DNA of 64,000 bases, from the NCBI GenBank assembly GCA_963664045.2, contig CAXXGT010000013.1, positions 496,001 to 560,000 of the forward strand, written 5' to 3'. The DNA comes from JAPPHA01 sp963664045. Its GTDB lineage: Bacteria; Pseudomonadota; Alphaproteobacteria; Rhodobacterales; Rhodobacteraceae. Positions 54,253 through 63,108 of the stretch are shown piece after piece; the first letter of the stretch is position 1, and the number at the start of each line of letters is the position of its first letter. The notes under the pieces are model-generated. The model saw nothing but the letters and a program-made list of their open reading frames with translations, did not search any database and was not told the origin of the DNA. Both the position numbers and the translations under genes were made by a program.

Positions 54253-54960
54253 GTGATTTCCCCGATCGGTTTCTCCCACGTGGTCTCCGCTTCAATAGCG
54301 CGATTGAGCATCAGGCGGAAATGGCTGGCCTCGGCATCAAGGCCGGGGCCAATGTCCCGGGTCTTCCGGTGCTTGACGCCCAGGCGCACTTTCTCAGGCA
54401 CCACGCGATCCTCTTCAAGCACTATTCGGGCGCCTCCGTTCATGAACTCCGAATTTTCCTGATTATCAAGATGCAAGTTGCGAAGCCGGAACCAGGAGCA
54501 AAGCGTGCGGTCATCGTCATGCCGTGTCACGGAATATTTCGAGATGTTGGTGAACGTGTCTTCGAACGAATTTAGGGTTCGTCACGAGATAAACGCTTCA
54601 TTCCAAGGCTGAGGACAAAGGTAATGTTCTTTATCGCGGTTGAAGCTGTGCTTCATTCACTGAACGCCTCCATATGTCATTGGCTATTTTTTGCTCGTTT
54701 TGCATCGGATTTCGTCAAGTTCATGGCAATTCGGGAAGCTGACCGCCCCGATTCCGTGGCCATCAAGGATTCCGAAATAATCCGGTTCCATCAAGGTCGC
54801 ACCGGAACCCACATACTCCGTGATTCGGTTATTTGCTGACGGACCCTTAGGTCGTATCTGCCCGTACCCACCGGCGTATGGATCGACTTGTCGAGGCCGA
54901 TTGCCGGCAGAGACATTTCGTCGTTTCGAAGACGGTCACAATTCCCGCTGAAGGTGCTCA
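54249..54960 (-). pseudogene. Second Rieske oxygenase, decayed remnant
   Basis: Two blocks match the catalytic domain of the intact Rieske enzyme at 50551. Block one (about 54840-54960) reads GNCDRLRNDEMSLPAIGLDK, then SIHTPVGTG, against CDRLQHYEMCFPAIALNKSV. Block two (54249-54500) reads WFRLRNLHLDNQENSEFMNG, then GARIVLEEDR, IGPGLDAEASHFRLMLNR. Between them the frame is broken and most bases are lost; the N-terminal Rieske domain is not recognised. Block two ends in ATGA overlap with the P450 start, so the gene once preceded it. Upstream it abuts a group II intron. Confidence 0.72.
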
Positions 54961-54988
54961 TCCTTGTGATATGGGGCAACGGCGGCGG

Positions 54989-55800
54989 GTGTGCAGCGAG
55001 TCTGGCTGCTGAACTAGCGGGTGTGAGTCCCGCCGGCGCAATTCTTGGTTTGGCGCCGTAGCATATCCCACGGGTACCGGGGTGACCTGGTGCCTGCGAG
55101 CTGGGACGTAGAAAGCCATCGTGGGCGTGGCTGGAGCAAGGCTCCAACCGGTCCGGTCAGTCAGGATGGCGAACAAACCGAAGGGCCGTAGCGAAAGCGA
55201 ACGATTGTTGATGCGACGAAAAGTTCGCCCCCACATGGAAGCTGACTTGTGGGGATATTGGAGGATGCCAAGGGTCAGCCTGCTACCCGATGGCTAGCAC
55301 CGGTGCGGAAGAACCGAGGTGAGCACGCACCGGGTCCCCCGGCGTAGAGACGGCGGCAATTCGGGAAAGTTCAGCAGTGAAAGACCGGAAGGTGAGGAGA
55401 ACGGACAGGATGTTGTGACCCTTGAATGTCAAGGACCGTGCCAATAACCGCAGTGCGGGAAATGGCACGGAGTTCTCCTGACTGGCGGATGAGGCCGATT
55501 AAGCGGTGATGGGCGGAACAACATAACCCGTCCGGAGCGAGGGCCTCTGGGCTCAGGTGGCGAAGGCGGCAGGTCATGCCGGGACACAGAGCCCGGTGTC
55601 GACCGATGATATCACCCGGATGACGGGTGGTGCTGTCGAGCCGAAGGGCGGCGCAAACGCGGGATGTTGCCACGGGCATGGCTGGGTCAGCCTTAAGCGT
55701 GGCGGATGTCGCGGAAGGCACCGCACCGAACTCCTGCGGGGGGGTGCCTGACGCTTGAAGCCGGACCCGGGAAAACCGGACGTCCGGAATTTTAGGGGGG
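54989..55800 (+). mobile_element. Group II intron, apparently without maturase gene
   Basis: About 0.8 kb of structured, non-coding sequence beginning with the consensus GUGUG (54989) and followed by domain I-like text (AGCATATCCCACGGGTACC near 55060, GCCGTAGCGAAAGCGAACG near 55187). Near the end, GAAGCCGGACCCGGGAAAAC at 55757-55776 and CGTCCGGAAT pair as a domain V-like hairpin (55758-55790) with a GAAA-type loop, though the usual lower-stem G-U pair is disturbed. No reverse-transcriptase gene lies inside: the only open frame (from 55557) is a short unrelated-looking peptide. The 3' end is uncertain. It lies antisense to the Rieske remnant. Confidence 0.6.
55757..55790 (+). ncRNA. Domain V-like hairpin of the group II intron
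   Basis: A 34-base hairpin with AGCCGGAC pairing to GTCCGG, an ACC(G)-type upper stem and a GAAA loop, the typical shape of the catalytic domain V. The CG bulge position (before TCCGG) is kept. Pairing at the AGC triad is partly lost, so splicing activity is doubtful. Confidence 0.5.
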
Positions 55801-55904
55801 ATGCTGGAAACGTGGCCTTTGGTGCGCGCGCCAGTGTCCTACCCGACCACTGATTCAGCGTAAGACCATCATGCCCCGGTTTGGCTTCTCGATGTTCAAC
55901 GGCT

Positions 55905-56260
55905 CGTCATCCGCATCGGGAGAAGCCTCCTGCTCCGTATCCGGCGTGATCGAAATTGGCAGGCGATGATCGTATTTTCGGCTTGCTTCCTGTTCCCGGG
56001 ATCGAAGCAGACGTCGGGCAACCTCTCCGATCCTTCGGAGATTGCAATGGCAAGGCGTTTGCCTTCCCGCGTTGGCTCCGACTTGCGCGCACCTCGAGCG
56101 TGCAGGTCCCGGACCAACTGTCCCTCAGGGTCTTGACGTGCTGACTTGTCGCGCTCTGGCTGAATCTGAAATCGTCGGCGACGGCGGAGAGACTGGAAAA
56201 CCGGATCGCGGTCTCGAACGCGCGCAAGGCAACAAGGCGTTCCGGCGATCATGTTCGCCG
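55905..56260 (-). pseudogene. LysR-family regulator, N-terminal remnant
   Basis: Minus-strand text reads LVALRAFETAIRF, SAVADDFRFSQSATSQHVKT (helix-turn-helix of LysR regulators). A frameshift follows, and then LVRDLHARGARKSEPTREGK continues the DNA-binding domain in the next frame. The effector domain is missing. It is divergent from the gene at 56349, the normal position for a LysR activator of that cluster, so regulation of the neighbours may have been lost. Confidence 0.65.
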
Positions 56261-56348
56261 CATCAAACATGTAGCGCAATGCCTTGCAAATGACATAGGA
56301 TCGGATCGATCGCGAAAATCGACGCACTTGAATTTGGGATTGTGCGAG

Positions 56349-57470
56349 ATGACGGAAATGACTCCTGCACTCGGTGCCAGGAATCTCCTTCGGAATTGCG
56401 CCGGGGCGCGGGCAGGGGACCGATTGCTCATCGCGTTCGAGCCGCCGGAATTCGGCTACTTCGATGACGATGCCTGTGAATGCGTGGTCAGGGAAGCCAA
56501 ACGCCTCGGGCTTGTCGTCGACGCCGTCAATGTCGGCTTCGACGCTGAAAATCCCCATCTGCCGGAACCGCTGCTGCGCAGGATGGAGCGATTTGACATC
56601 ATTCTCTTTCTCGCGAGGCTCGGCGACCAGCTGCGCTTTTCCGACATGCCGCAGGGAAAGAAAATCATCGTCAGCTTTGCCCTCAACGCCTACCTTTTCG
56701 GGACGGGATTCGGAAACGCCAACCATGCGGCGTTCATGGAGCTCAAGTCCGCGGTCAACTCGGTTCTTTCGAGCGCACGGGAAATCCGCATATCATGTCC
56801 GGCTGGCACCGAAATCTTTGCAACGACCGAACTTGACCTCACGCCTGAGCGCGACACTTCGATCATGCGCTTCCCGATGTCCATTTTCACACCCGTACCT
56901 GCGGCGGGTTTCACGGGCCGGGCCGCACTCCCCGGTTTCCTCACCGGTACCGGCTCGCGGTACTATGACGATTACACAGTCGGGTTCGAAGGCCAGGTCT
57001 TTGCAAGACTGAACGAGGGTCGGCTGACTGGATTCGAAGGCAGCCAGGCGGATGTCGACCGCGCGAATGCCCACTACGACCGGGTCGCCGCGCTGTTCGG
57101 GATTGACAGGAACTTTGTCCATTCATGGCACGCGGGCATTCACCCGGGCTGCGGCTTTCCCTGGGACGCCCGGGAAAACTACGAACGCTGGGGAGGTGCC
57201 GCCTTTGGCAATCCCCGCCTCCTCCACTTTCATACCTGCGGCGCATATGCGCCTGGCGAGATTTCCTGGAACGTGATCGATCCAACCATTGCGGTTGATG
57301 GCGTAAGCTACTGGGAAAACGGGACGTTCATGGCCAATCTTCTTCCCCGGGGAGCCGGCATCCTGCAACGCTATCCCTGTACTGCCAGCCTCTTCAGGCA
57401 TCCGGATCGCGAAATCGGACTGGCGGTTGCGGCTTGGTCACATCTTGGCAGTGGCGAAGAAACGCAATAG
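56349..57470 (+). CDS. M29/NicX-like putative metalloprotein
   Basis: A 373-residue protein that resembles M29 aminopeptidases and the related 2,5-dihydroxypyridine dioxygenase NicX. ARAGDRLLIAFEP near the start resembles the M29 N-terminal domain. Candidate metal ligands are in HSWHAGIHPGCGFPWD, NPRLLHFHTCGAYAPGE and VIDPTIAVDG. It could be a peptidase or a ring-cleaving dioxygenase; the oxidative context favours the latter only weakly. The ATG at 56349 is chosen over an upstream TTG at 56328. First gene of a plus-strand cluster with a desaturase and a Rieske ferredoxin. Confidence 0.5.
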   Translation: MTEMTPALGARNLLRNCAGARAGDRLLIAFEPPEFGYFDDDACECVVREAKRLGLVVDAVNVGFDAENPHLPEPLLRRMERFDIILFLARLGDQLRFSDMPQGKKIIVSFALNAYLFGTGFGNANHAAFMELKSAVNSVLSSAREIRISCPAGTEIFATTELDLTPERDTSIMRFPMSIFTPVPAAGFTGRAALPGFLTGTGSRYYDDYTVGFEGQVFARLNEGRLTGFEGSQADVDRANAHYDRVAALFGIDRNFVHSWHAGIHPGCGFPWDARENYERWGGAAFGNPRLLHFHTCGAYAPGEISWNVIDPTIAVDGVSYWENGTFMANLLPRGAGILQRYPCTASLFRHPDREIGLAVAAWSHLGSGEETQ

Positions 57471-57585
57471 GGTAATTACCACTGCGCCCGGATGATCCGG
57501 CCGCTTGGTGCGGAGCACTCCCGTCTCCGGAGCCGGACTTGAGAGGTGAAAAGGACACCCCGCCCGGCAAATCACGAGGACACCC

Positions 57586-58545
57586 ATGACAAGACCGATT
57601 GTCACACCCCTCACCCAGGCTCTGGCAGAGGGCAAACTCACACGCGAAGAATTGAAACGGTTCATGCAGCGGTCGGACGGGCCTGCATTTCGCCACCTGA
57701 TCCTCTGGATCGGGCTGATTACCTTCACCACCACGCTTGTTTCGCTGGCATGGAACAGCTGGCTGATCTGGCCCGCGATGCTGTTGCAGGGAACCGTGCT
57801 TGTTCATCACTTTTCGCTCCAGCATGAATGCGTGCACTACACGGCATTCCGTACCCGGCGGATCAATGACCTGGTCGGGAAAATCTGCGGAGCCATCATC
57901 ATCCTTCCACACCGGTTCTTTCGTTACGAGCACTGTGATCATCACACCTACACGCAGTTGCACGGCGAGGATCCCGAGCTGATCTCGATGCCCAAATCGT
58001 TCGGTGAGTACCTTTGGTACCTGAGCGCCATTCCCTATTGGCGTGGCAAGTTCACCGAGGTCTTGCGGCACGCCGCAGGTCGACTGAACGAGGCAGAGAA
58101 ACTGTTCATTCCGGCGGTTGAACACAAGGCGGTTTTCACGGATGCCCGACGGATGCTGGCAGTCTACACTGCCGTCTTCCTTGGCATGGCATTGACCGGC
58201 TGGTGGGGATTGATCTGGTACTGGATTATTCCGTTGTTCCTCGGTGAACCGGTCATGCGCTTTATCAGGATGACCGAGCATGTGGGGCGCCCGACCGTAC
58301 CCCAGATGCGTGAGAACACCCGGACAAACCTGGTTTCCGCCCCGTGGCGTTTTCTGTGCTGGAACATGAACTATCACGCCGAGCATCACTATGTGGCGTC
58401 CGTTCCGTTTCATGCGCTTCCGAAATTGCACGAGAAGCTGAAAGACCACGTCCATGTTGAAAAACATGGCTATCTTGGCGCACACCGAGACATCCTTCGC
58501 CAACTCTTCAACCGCAGTTCCGCAACGGCGGTGGAACAGACGTGA
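57586..58545 (+). CDS. Membrane fatty-acid desaturase/hydroxylase-family protein
   Basis: A 319-residue diiron membrane oxygenase. The three histidine boxes are HECVHYTAF, RYEHCDHHTYTQ and NMNYHAEHHY. Transmembrane helices lie between them (LILWIGLITFTTTLVSLAW, MALTGWWGLIWYWII). Family members desaturate fatty acids or hydroxylate alkanes, carotenoids and similar compounds; the substrate is not evident. It overlaps the Rieske ferredoxin start by four bases (GTGA), so the ferredoxin probably supplies electrons. Confidence 0.88.
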   Translation: MTRPIVTPLTQALAEGKLTREELKRFMQRSDGPAFRHLILWIGLITFTTTLVSLAWNSWLIWPAMLLQGTVLVHHFSLQHECVHYTAFRTRRINDLVGKICGAIIILPHRFFRYEHCDHHTYTQLHGEDPELISMPKSFGEYLWYLSAIPYWRGKFTEVLRHAAGRLNEAEKLFIPAVEHKAVFTDARRMLAVYTAVFLGMALTGWWGLIWYWIIPLFLGEPVMRFIRMTEHVGRPTVPQMRENTRTNLVSAPWRFLCWNMNYHAEHHYVASVPFHALPKLHEKLKDHVHVEKHGYLGAHRDILRQLFNRSSATAVEQT

Positions 58546-58862
58546 AACGAGTGAAACGGTCCTGGAAGGACCTGGTTGCTGTCGACGCACTTGAGCCGAA
58601 CTGGGTAACCCGGGTATCGCTCGGCCCACGGCTGATCGCCGTATACGATGCACCCTCGGGCATCCATGCATCGCTCGCCTTGTGCAATCACGGCGGTTCC
58701 GACCTTTGCGACGGGTATTTCGACGGTCACGTCATTGAATGCCCGTTGCACCAGGGCGCATTCGATGTCCGTGATGGGAAACCCGTTTGCGCACCTGCGA
58801 CGCGCCCGATGAAAGTGTTCGAAACGCGCGTGGAGAACGGGATGGTTCAGATCAGGATCTGA
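58542..58862 (+). CDS. Rieske [2Fe-2S] ferredoxin
   Basis: A 106-residue electron carrier. The cluster ligands are CNHGG and CPLHQGAFDV, spaced normally, within a small beta-barrel domain of the BphF/NirD type. It starts at GTG 58542, overlapping the desaturase stop; GTG 58551 is an alternative. It is most likely the electron donor of the preceding diiron enzyme rather than of the Rieske oxygenase 7 kb away. Confidence 0.87.
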   Translation: MKRVKRSWKDLVAVDALEPNWVTRVSLGPRLIAVYDAPSGIHASLALCNHGGSDLCDGYFDGHVIECPLHQGAFDVRDGKPVCAPATRPMKVFETRVENGMVQIRI

Positions 58863-59425
58863 CGCTCGGGAGAAGAATCCTCTTCACAGCCTGACGACAC
58901 TTCTCGCTGATCGGGCCACGATGACGCTGTACGAGATGGCCACACCGGCCCGGCGGGTGTATCGGTTTCAGCTGATGTCGGAACCGACGCTGCTGCAGAC
59001 ACGGTCATTCGAACTGATGGAGATTGATCCGGCCAGTATTGTTCCCGGTTCGAGTCAAGCCTGACGTCCTATACATCGCTGATATCATTGTATAATTTCG
59101 ATCTGGTGATAAAGAACCGTTTAAGCAATTCAACATGGATCAATTTTGGAGGTGATGCAGAATACGACATTGAACAGATACTTTGATGTCGAATTACATA
59201 TCCAATCGCGATCATTGTACTCTCGCGCCTGCAGAACTGCTCCAGCCACAAGCGGCACGCCTTCTTGCGGTGGCGGAGGGGCCTGCCGGTAAATTCAGGT
59301 ACTGAGGCTGCACATTCGCACAAATGGAAGTCGACTTCGGGACCCAATTGCGGAAGCGCGGCCAGTCTTGGTATTTGGCGTGTCCCGGGCGGAGGCATCG
59401 CGCGGATCAGTCACTAATCCCGGGA
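58863..59425. other. Intergenic, small unassigned open frame
   Basis: This lies downstream of the plus-strand ferredoxin and before the minus-strand sarcosine oxidase stop. A short frame from ATG 58921 (47 residues, EMATPARRVYRFQLMSEP) is clean but unrecognised and may be the end of a lost gene. Around 59080-59230 the sequence turns AT-rich. No terminator could be identified. Confidence 0.4.
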
Positions 59426-59926
59426 TCAGCGGAGAGCACGTTCCAGGTAATCCTTGATCATGTCACCGAAACTCGCTTCAACCGACACGTCGAACCCGCC
59501 CTCGCAACGCTTTACCAGCGCTTTCTGGCCGAAGAATTCGCTGAATGTAACGGCATCTTCGGCAAAGACGCTTTCGTGCAGATCAAGCGGGCAGCCGATG
59601 GCCATGACATGAACGGCATCGTCTCCAATGATGCGAAACGTTGCCATCGTATCCGAGATACGGACGATGCTTACTTCCGCCGGTGCCTCGTGCGGGCGGA
59701 GCGCTGCGACCAGGTCGTCTTCCCGGTCGAGATCTGCCTGCAACAGCCAGTTTTGCGGCCCGACATGACCAAGCCACATGCCATTTGCCAAGGACAGCCG
59801 GTTTGGCATCGAGGGGAACTCGGGAACAATGCCCACGCCTATCCATTCGCTGAGGGCTCCTTCCTGCCCCTTCAGGTCAAAACAGGCGCTGACCGGGAGC
59901 CTTTCGAACAATGCGGTATATCCCAT
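59426..59926 (-). CDS. soxG: Sarcosine oxidase subunit gamma
   Basis: A 166-residue smallest-class subunit of heterotetrameric sarcosine oxidase, a structural partner of the alpha subunit. LANGMWLGHVGPQNWLLQAD and IVRISDTMATFRIIGDDAVH match the family, followed by AVTFSEFFGQKALVKRC. It begins two bases after the soxA stop and is the last gene of the minus-strand operon soxB-soxD-soxA-soxG. Confidence 0.9.
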   Translation of the reverse strand: MGYTALFERLPVSACFDLKGQEGALSEWIGVGIVPEFPSMPNRLSLANGMWLGHVGPQNWLLQADLDREDDLVAALRPHEAPAEVSIVRISDTMATFRIIGDDAVHVMAIGCPLDLHESVFAEDAVTFSEFFGQKALVKRCEGGFDVSVEASFGDMIKDYLERALR

Positions 59927-59927
59927 T

Positions 59928-62849
59928 TCAGGACCTCAGCTTCCGCCCATCGGGGTCATAGAAGACCGGCGCCGTGACTTCCGACGGTATTGTCGCGTGC
60001 CTCAGGCGCGCGTGCACGGTTTCGCCAATCCGTGATGTACCATTCTCCAGCAGCGCCAGCGCCACCCAGCGATTCATCACGACGCTCCAGACACAGGCGG
60101 TGACGAGACCCTCGGTCCGTCGTTTCTCGCCGCCGGGGGTCAGCGGAGCGCCTTCCGGTATCTGCTTGTTCGGATCGACCGGCAAGAGGCCCACGAGCTC
60201 TCGCCGGGGCGCGCCGCCCCCGCGCCGCAATTCGACGGACCGCTTGCCGATGTAGTCCGCCTTCTTCTTCGACATGATCCAGCCCATGCCGAGGTCGTAG
60301 GCATCCACTGTGCCATCCACCTCGTGGCCCAGGGAAAGAAAGCCCTTTTCGACGCGCAACACATGGCTGGCCTCCGATCCCACCGGCTCGATCCCGAACG
60401 GTTCGCCTGCTTCCATGGTGCGGTGCCAGAGGGTACGCATGTGACGCGGCGCAATGTTGATCTCAAAAGACAGCTCGCCCGTGAAACTTACTCGTACGAC
60501 GCGCGCCGGCAACCCGGCCACCTGCCCGTCGGCAAACGACATGAACGGAAGTGCACCGGGCGCAAGGTCGATATCGGTGCCAAGCGCGGCCATGACCTGC
60601 CGCGCCTTCGGACCACAGAGGGTCACGTTGGTCCACTGGCCGGTCACGACCGTGAGAAAGACATTCCAGTCGGGGAACTGGGTCTGCAGCAACTCCTGCA
60701 TGTGCCCGTTCACGGTGTCCGCGTGTCCGGTGGATGTTGAGACGAGCCACCGGTGCTTTCCCAGCCGCATCGCGACGCCATCATCGAGGATCAGCCCATC
60801 ATCCGTCAGCATGAGCCCGTAGCGGCACCGGCCGGGCTTCAGCGTGGACATGATGTTAGTGTAGATATGGTCCAGGAACCTTCCCGCGTCACGGCCTTTC
60901 AACTCGAACTTTCCGAGCGGCGAGCCGTCATAAACGCCCACGCAATCGCGCACTGCACGGCATTCGCGGTCGACGGCTTCCTGAAACCCTTCGTCCCCGC
61001 GCGGGAAATACCCCGGGCGCCTCCAGCGGGCACCGGCCTCGTACATGAAAGCGCGCTGGTCGAGATTCCAGCGCGTGATCGGCGTATGCCGATAAGGAAG
61101 AACGACCGTGCCCTCGCGAATGCCTCCGATCGCGCCGAACGACACCGGCGTATATGGCGGGCGGAATGTCGTCGCACCGACTTCCTGGAGGGAAATGCCT
61201 TTTTTCATCGCCACCGTGCCGATGATGTTGATGTTGCCTGTCTTCCCCTGATCGAAACCCATGCCGCCGGTTGTGTAGCGCTTGACGTGCTCGACATTGT
61301 CATACCCTTCACGCAAGGCGAGATGCACGTCATGCACCGTGACGTCATTCTGAATATCCAGAAACGCCTCGCCCTCGGCGCCGGACACATCGACGTGCCA
61401 AAGGGGCTCTATCCCATAGGCTTCTTCCGTCACATCGGGCAGATCGGGCACTGCCGTCCCGGCGATACTCGCCGCCGCCCCGGCGCCGGATTTCAGCGCC
61501 GCCGTGCACGTCATCTCGCCCGCCGCGCCACCCGCCGACGAGCAGGGCTGTGCGGCCTTGCCGGGAACAAATGTCGCAAGATCCTCATCATAAAGAAGAC
61601 TCCCGCGTGACTGGGAAAACAGGTGAACCGCGGGGTTCCAGCCGCCCGAGTGCAACAGGAGGTCACATGCGACGACCTCGCTCGCCGTCCTGTCCCGCCT
61701 GGCAACGACGGCGCCGCTGACGGACCGCCTGCCCCGGGCGCTGATGACAACCGAACCCGCCTTGAGAGGGATGTTTCCGAGCAGTGTCCGTGTGCTCTCG
61801 GGCACGTCGTTCCGGCTGTCCACGACTGTTGCGACATGGACGCCCGCTGCATCGAGGTCCGCAGCGACTGCATAAGCGCTGTCGTTGTTGGTGAAGATCA
61901 CGGCTTTCTTGCCCGGCTGTACGGCAAACCGGTTCACGTAGGCTTGTGCGGCCGACGCCAGCATCACCCCCGGACGGTCGTTGTTGGGAAAGACGAGGCT
62001 CCTTTCGATGGCTCCCGTCGCGAGGATCACGTGCCCCGCCCGAACGCGCCAATTCCTTTCCAGCACATCGGCGTTCGCCGGAGACCGCTCGTTTACCATC
62101 AGGAAGTTGTGTTCGCGATAGGCCCAGACCGACGCGTCCTGAAGATGCCTTACGTTTGGCATGGACGCCAGTTCGGCAACCGCGTCACCAACCCAGTCCA
62201 TGGCTGGATGGCCGCCGATCTCGAGCTGCCGGTCAAGCAGGCTCCCCCCGGCCTCTGTCCTTTCATCTGCCAGCATCACCCGGATCCCGGCGCGCCCCGC
62301 AACCAGCGCGGCCATCAGACCTGCTGGCCCCGCCCCGACGATCAGCACATCCGCATGTGCGTTCACTGCCTCGAAATGACCTTCTGCCGGCGGCGCGTCC
62401 GGCGCACCGGCAAGGCCCGCTGCCTTCCGGATCGCCGGTTCGTAGAGGCGCCAGCCCGGCCACTTGAATGTCTTGTAGTAGAACCCCGCCGGAATGAGCC
62501 GTGCGAACAGCTGATTGACCGCGCCGAGGTCGAAGTGCGGCGAAGGCCAGCAGTTCACCGACCGTGCCGCTATTCCATCTTCCAGGCGAATTGTCGTCGC
62601 CGCGCGATTGGCTGAAGCATGGCGCCCCTCCAACTCCACCAATGTCGCCGGTTCCTCGGGACCGGCTCCGACGATTCCCCGCGGTCGATGATACTTGAAA
62701 CTTCGCGCCGTCAGTCGAACGTCGTTTGCAAGCAACGCGGACGCCAGGGTGTCGCCTTCAAAACCCCGATAGTCCCGCCCGTTGAATCGGAATCCGAGCA
62801 GGTGGTTCCGGTCGATCCTTCCGCCCGAGGGGAACCGCCTAGGTTGCAT
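59928..62849 (-). CDS. soxA: Sarcosine oxidase subunit alpha
   Basis: A 973-residue subunit that binds NAD and couples the released formaldehyde to tetrahydrofolate. The N-terminal domain (to about 100) contains RFNGRDYRGFEGDTLASALL. A dinucleotide-binding domain begins at DVLIVGAGPAGLMAALVAGR. The C-terminal third is GcvT-like (MRLGKHRWLVSTSTGHADTV, KGFLSLGHEVDGTVDAYDLG). The ATG at 62849 overlaps the soxD stop region by 11 bases. It is complete, with the size expected for the family. Confidence 0.95.
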   Translation of the reverse strand: MQPRRFPSGGRIDRNHLLGFRFNGRDYRGFEGDTLASALLANDVRLTARSFKYHRPRGIVGAGPEEPATLVELEGRHASANRAATTIRLEDGIAARSVNCWPSPHFDLGAVNQLFARLIPAGFYYKTFKWPGWRLYEPAIRKAAGLAGAPDAPPAEGHFEAVNAHADVLIVGAGPAGLMAALVAGRAGIRVMLADERTEAGGSLLDRQLEIGGHPAMDWVGDAVAELASMPNVRHLQDASVWAYREHNFLMVNERSPANADVLERNWRVRAGHVILATGAIERSLVFPNNDRPGVMLASAAQAYVNRFAVQPGKKAVIFTNNDSAYAVAADLDAAGVHVATVVDSRNDVPESTRTLLGNIPLKAGSVVISARGRRSVSGAVVARRDRTASEVVACDLLLHSGGWNPAVHLFSQSRGSLLYDEDLATFVPGKAAQPCSSAGGAAGEMTCTAALKSGAGAAASIAGTAVPDLPDVTEEAYGIEPLWHVDVSGAEGEAFLDIQNDVTVHDVHLALREGYDNVEHVKRYTTGGMGFDQGKTGNINIIGTVAMKKGISLQEVGATTFRPPYTPVSFGAIGGIREGTVVLPYRHTPITRWNLDQRAFMYEAGARWRRPGYFPRGDEGFQEAVDRECRAVRDCVGVYDGSPLGKFELKGRDAGRFLDHIYTNIMSTLKPGRCRYGLMLTDDGLILDDGVAMRLGKHRWLVSTSTGHADTVNGHMQELLQTQFPDWNVFLTVVTGQWTNVTLCGPKARQVMAALGTDIDLAPGALPFMSFADGQVAGLPARVVRVSFTGELSFEINIAPRHMRTLWHRTMEAGEPFGIEPVGSEASHVLRVEKGFLSLGHEVDGTVDAYDLGMGWIMSKKKADYIGKRSVELRRGGGAPRRELVGLLPVDPNKQIPEGAPLTPGGEKRRTEGLVTACVWSVVMNRWVALALLENGTSRIGETVHARLRHATIPSEVTAPVFYDPDGRKLRS

Positions 62850-63096
62850 CGCCGGGCCCCTCGACGATGTCATGGGTCAGCGTATCACGCCAAATGGTCA
62901 GCCATGTGCCGCAGCCCTTCACATGCCACCAGCGCTCTCGGACCGGACCCAGCGGATTCGGCACGACTGTCAGGTATTCAACCCAGTCCTCGTCGGTCGT
63001 CGTTTGTGGATCCGGTCGGTCAGGCATCACCGGTCCGCCGAAAGAGAACTCGCTTTCGTTTCGAGGTCCGCAGAAGGGACAGGGAATTTGCAGCAT
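62839..63096 (-). CDS. soxD: Sarcosine oxidase subunit delta
   Basis: An 85-residue zinc-binding subunit of sarcosine oxidase. PCPFCGPRNESEFSFGG at the N-terminus carries the Cys pair, and WWHVKGCGTWLTIWRDTLTH is the conserved second half with His and Cys ligands. It is translated between soxB and soxA in the same operon. Confidence 0.94.
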   Translation of the reverse strand: MLQIPCPFCGPRNESEFSFGGPVMPDRPDPQTTTDEDWVEYLTVVPNPLGPVRERWWHVKGCGTWLTIWRDTLTHDIVEGPGDAT

Positions 63097-63108
63097 GATT
63101 CTGACTTC

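Noticed and set aside
54791..55147. Minus-strand 118-residue frame as a gene
   Set aside because: Only its last third matches Rieske oxygenase; the rest is antisense to the group II intron.
59045..59062. tRNA T-loop-like GGTTCGAGTC
   Set aside because: No cloverleaf can be drawn from the upstream sequence.
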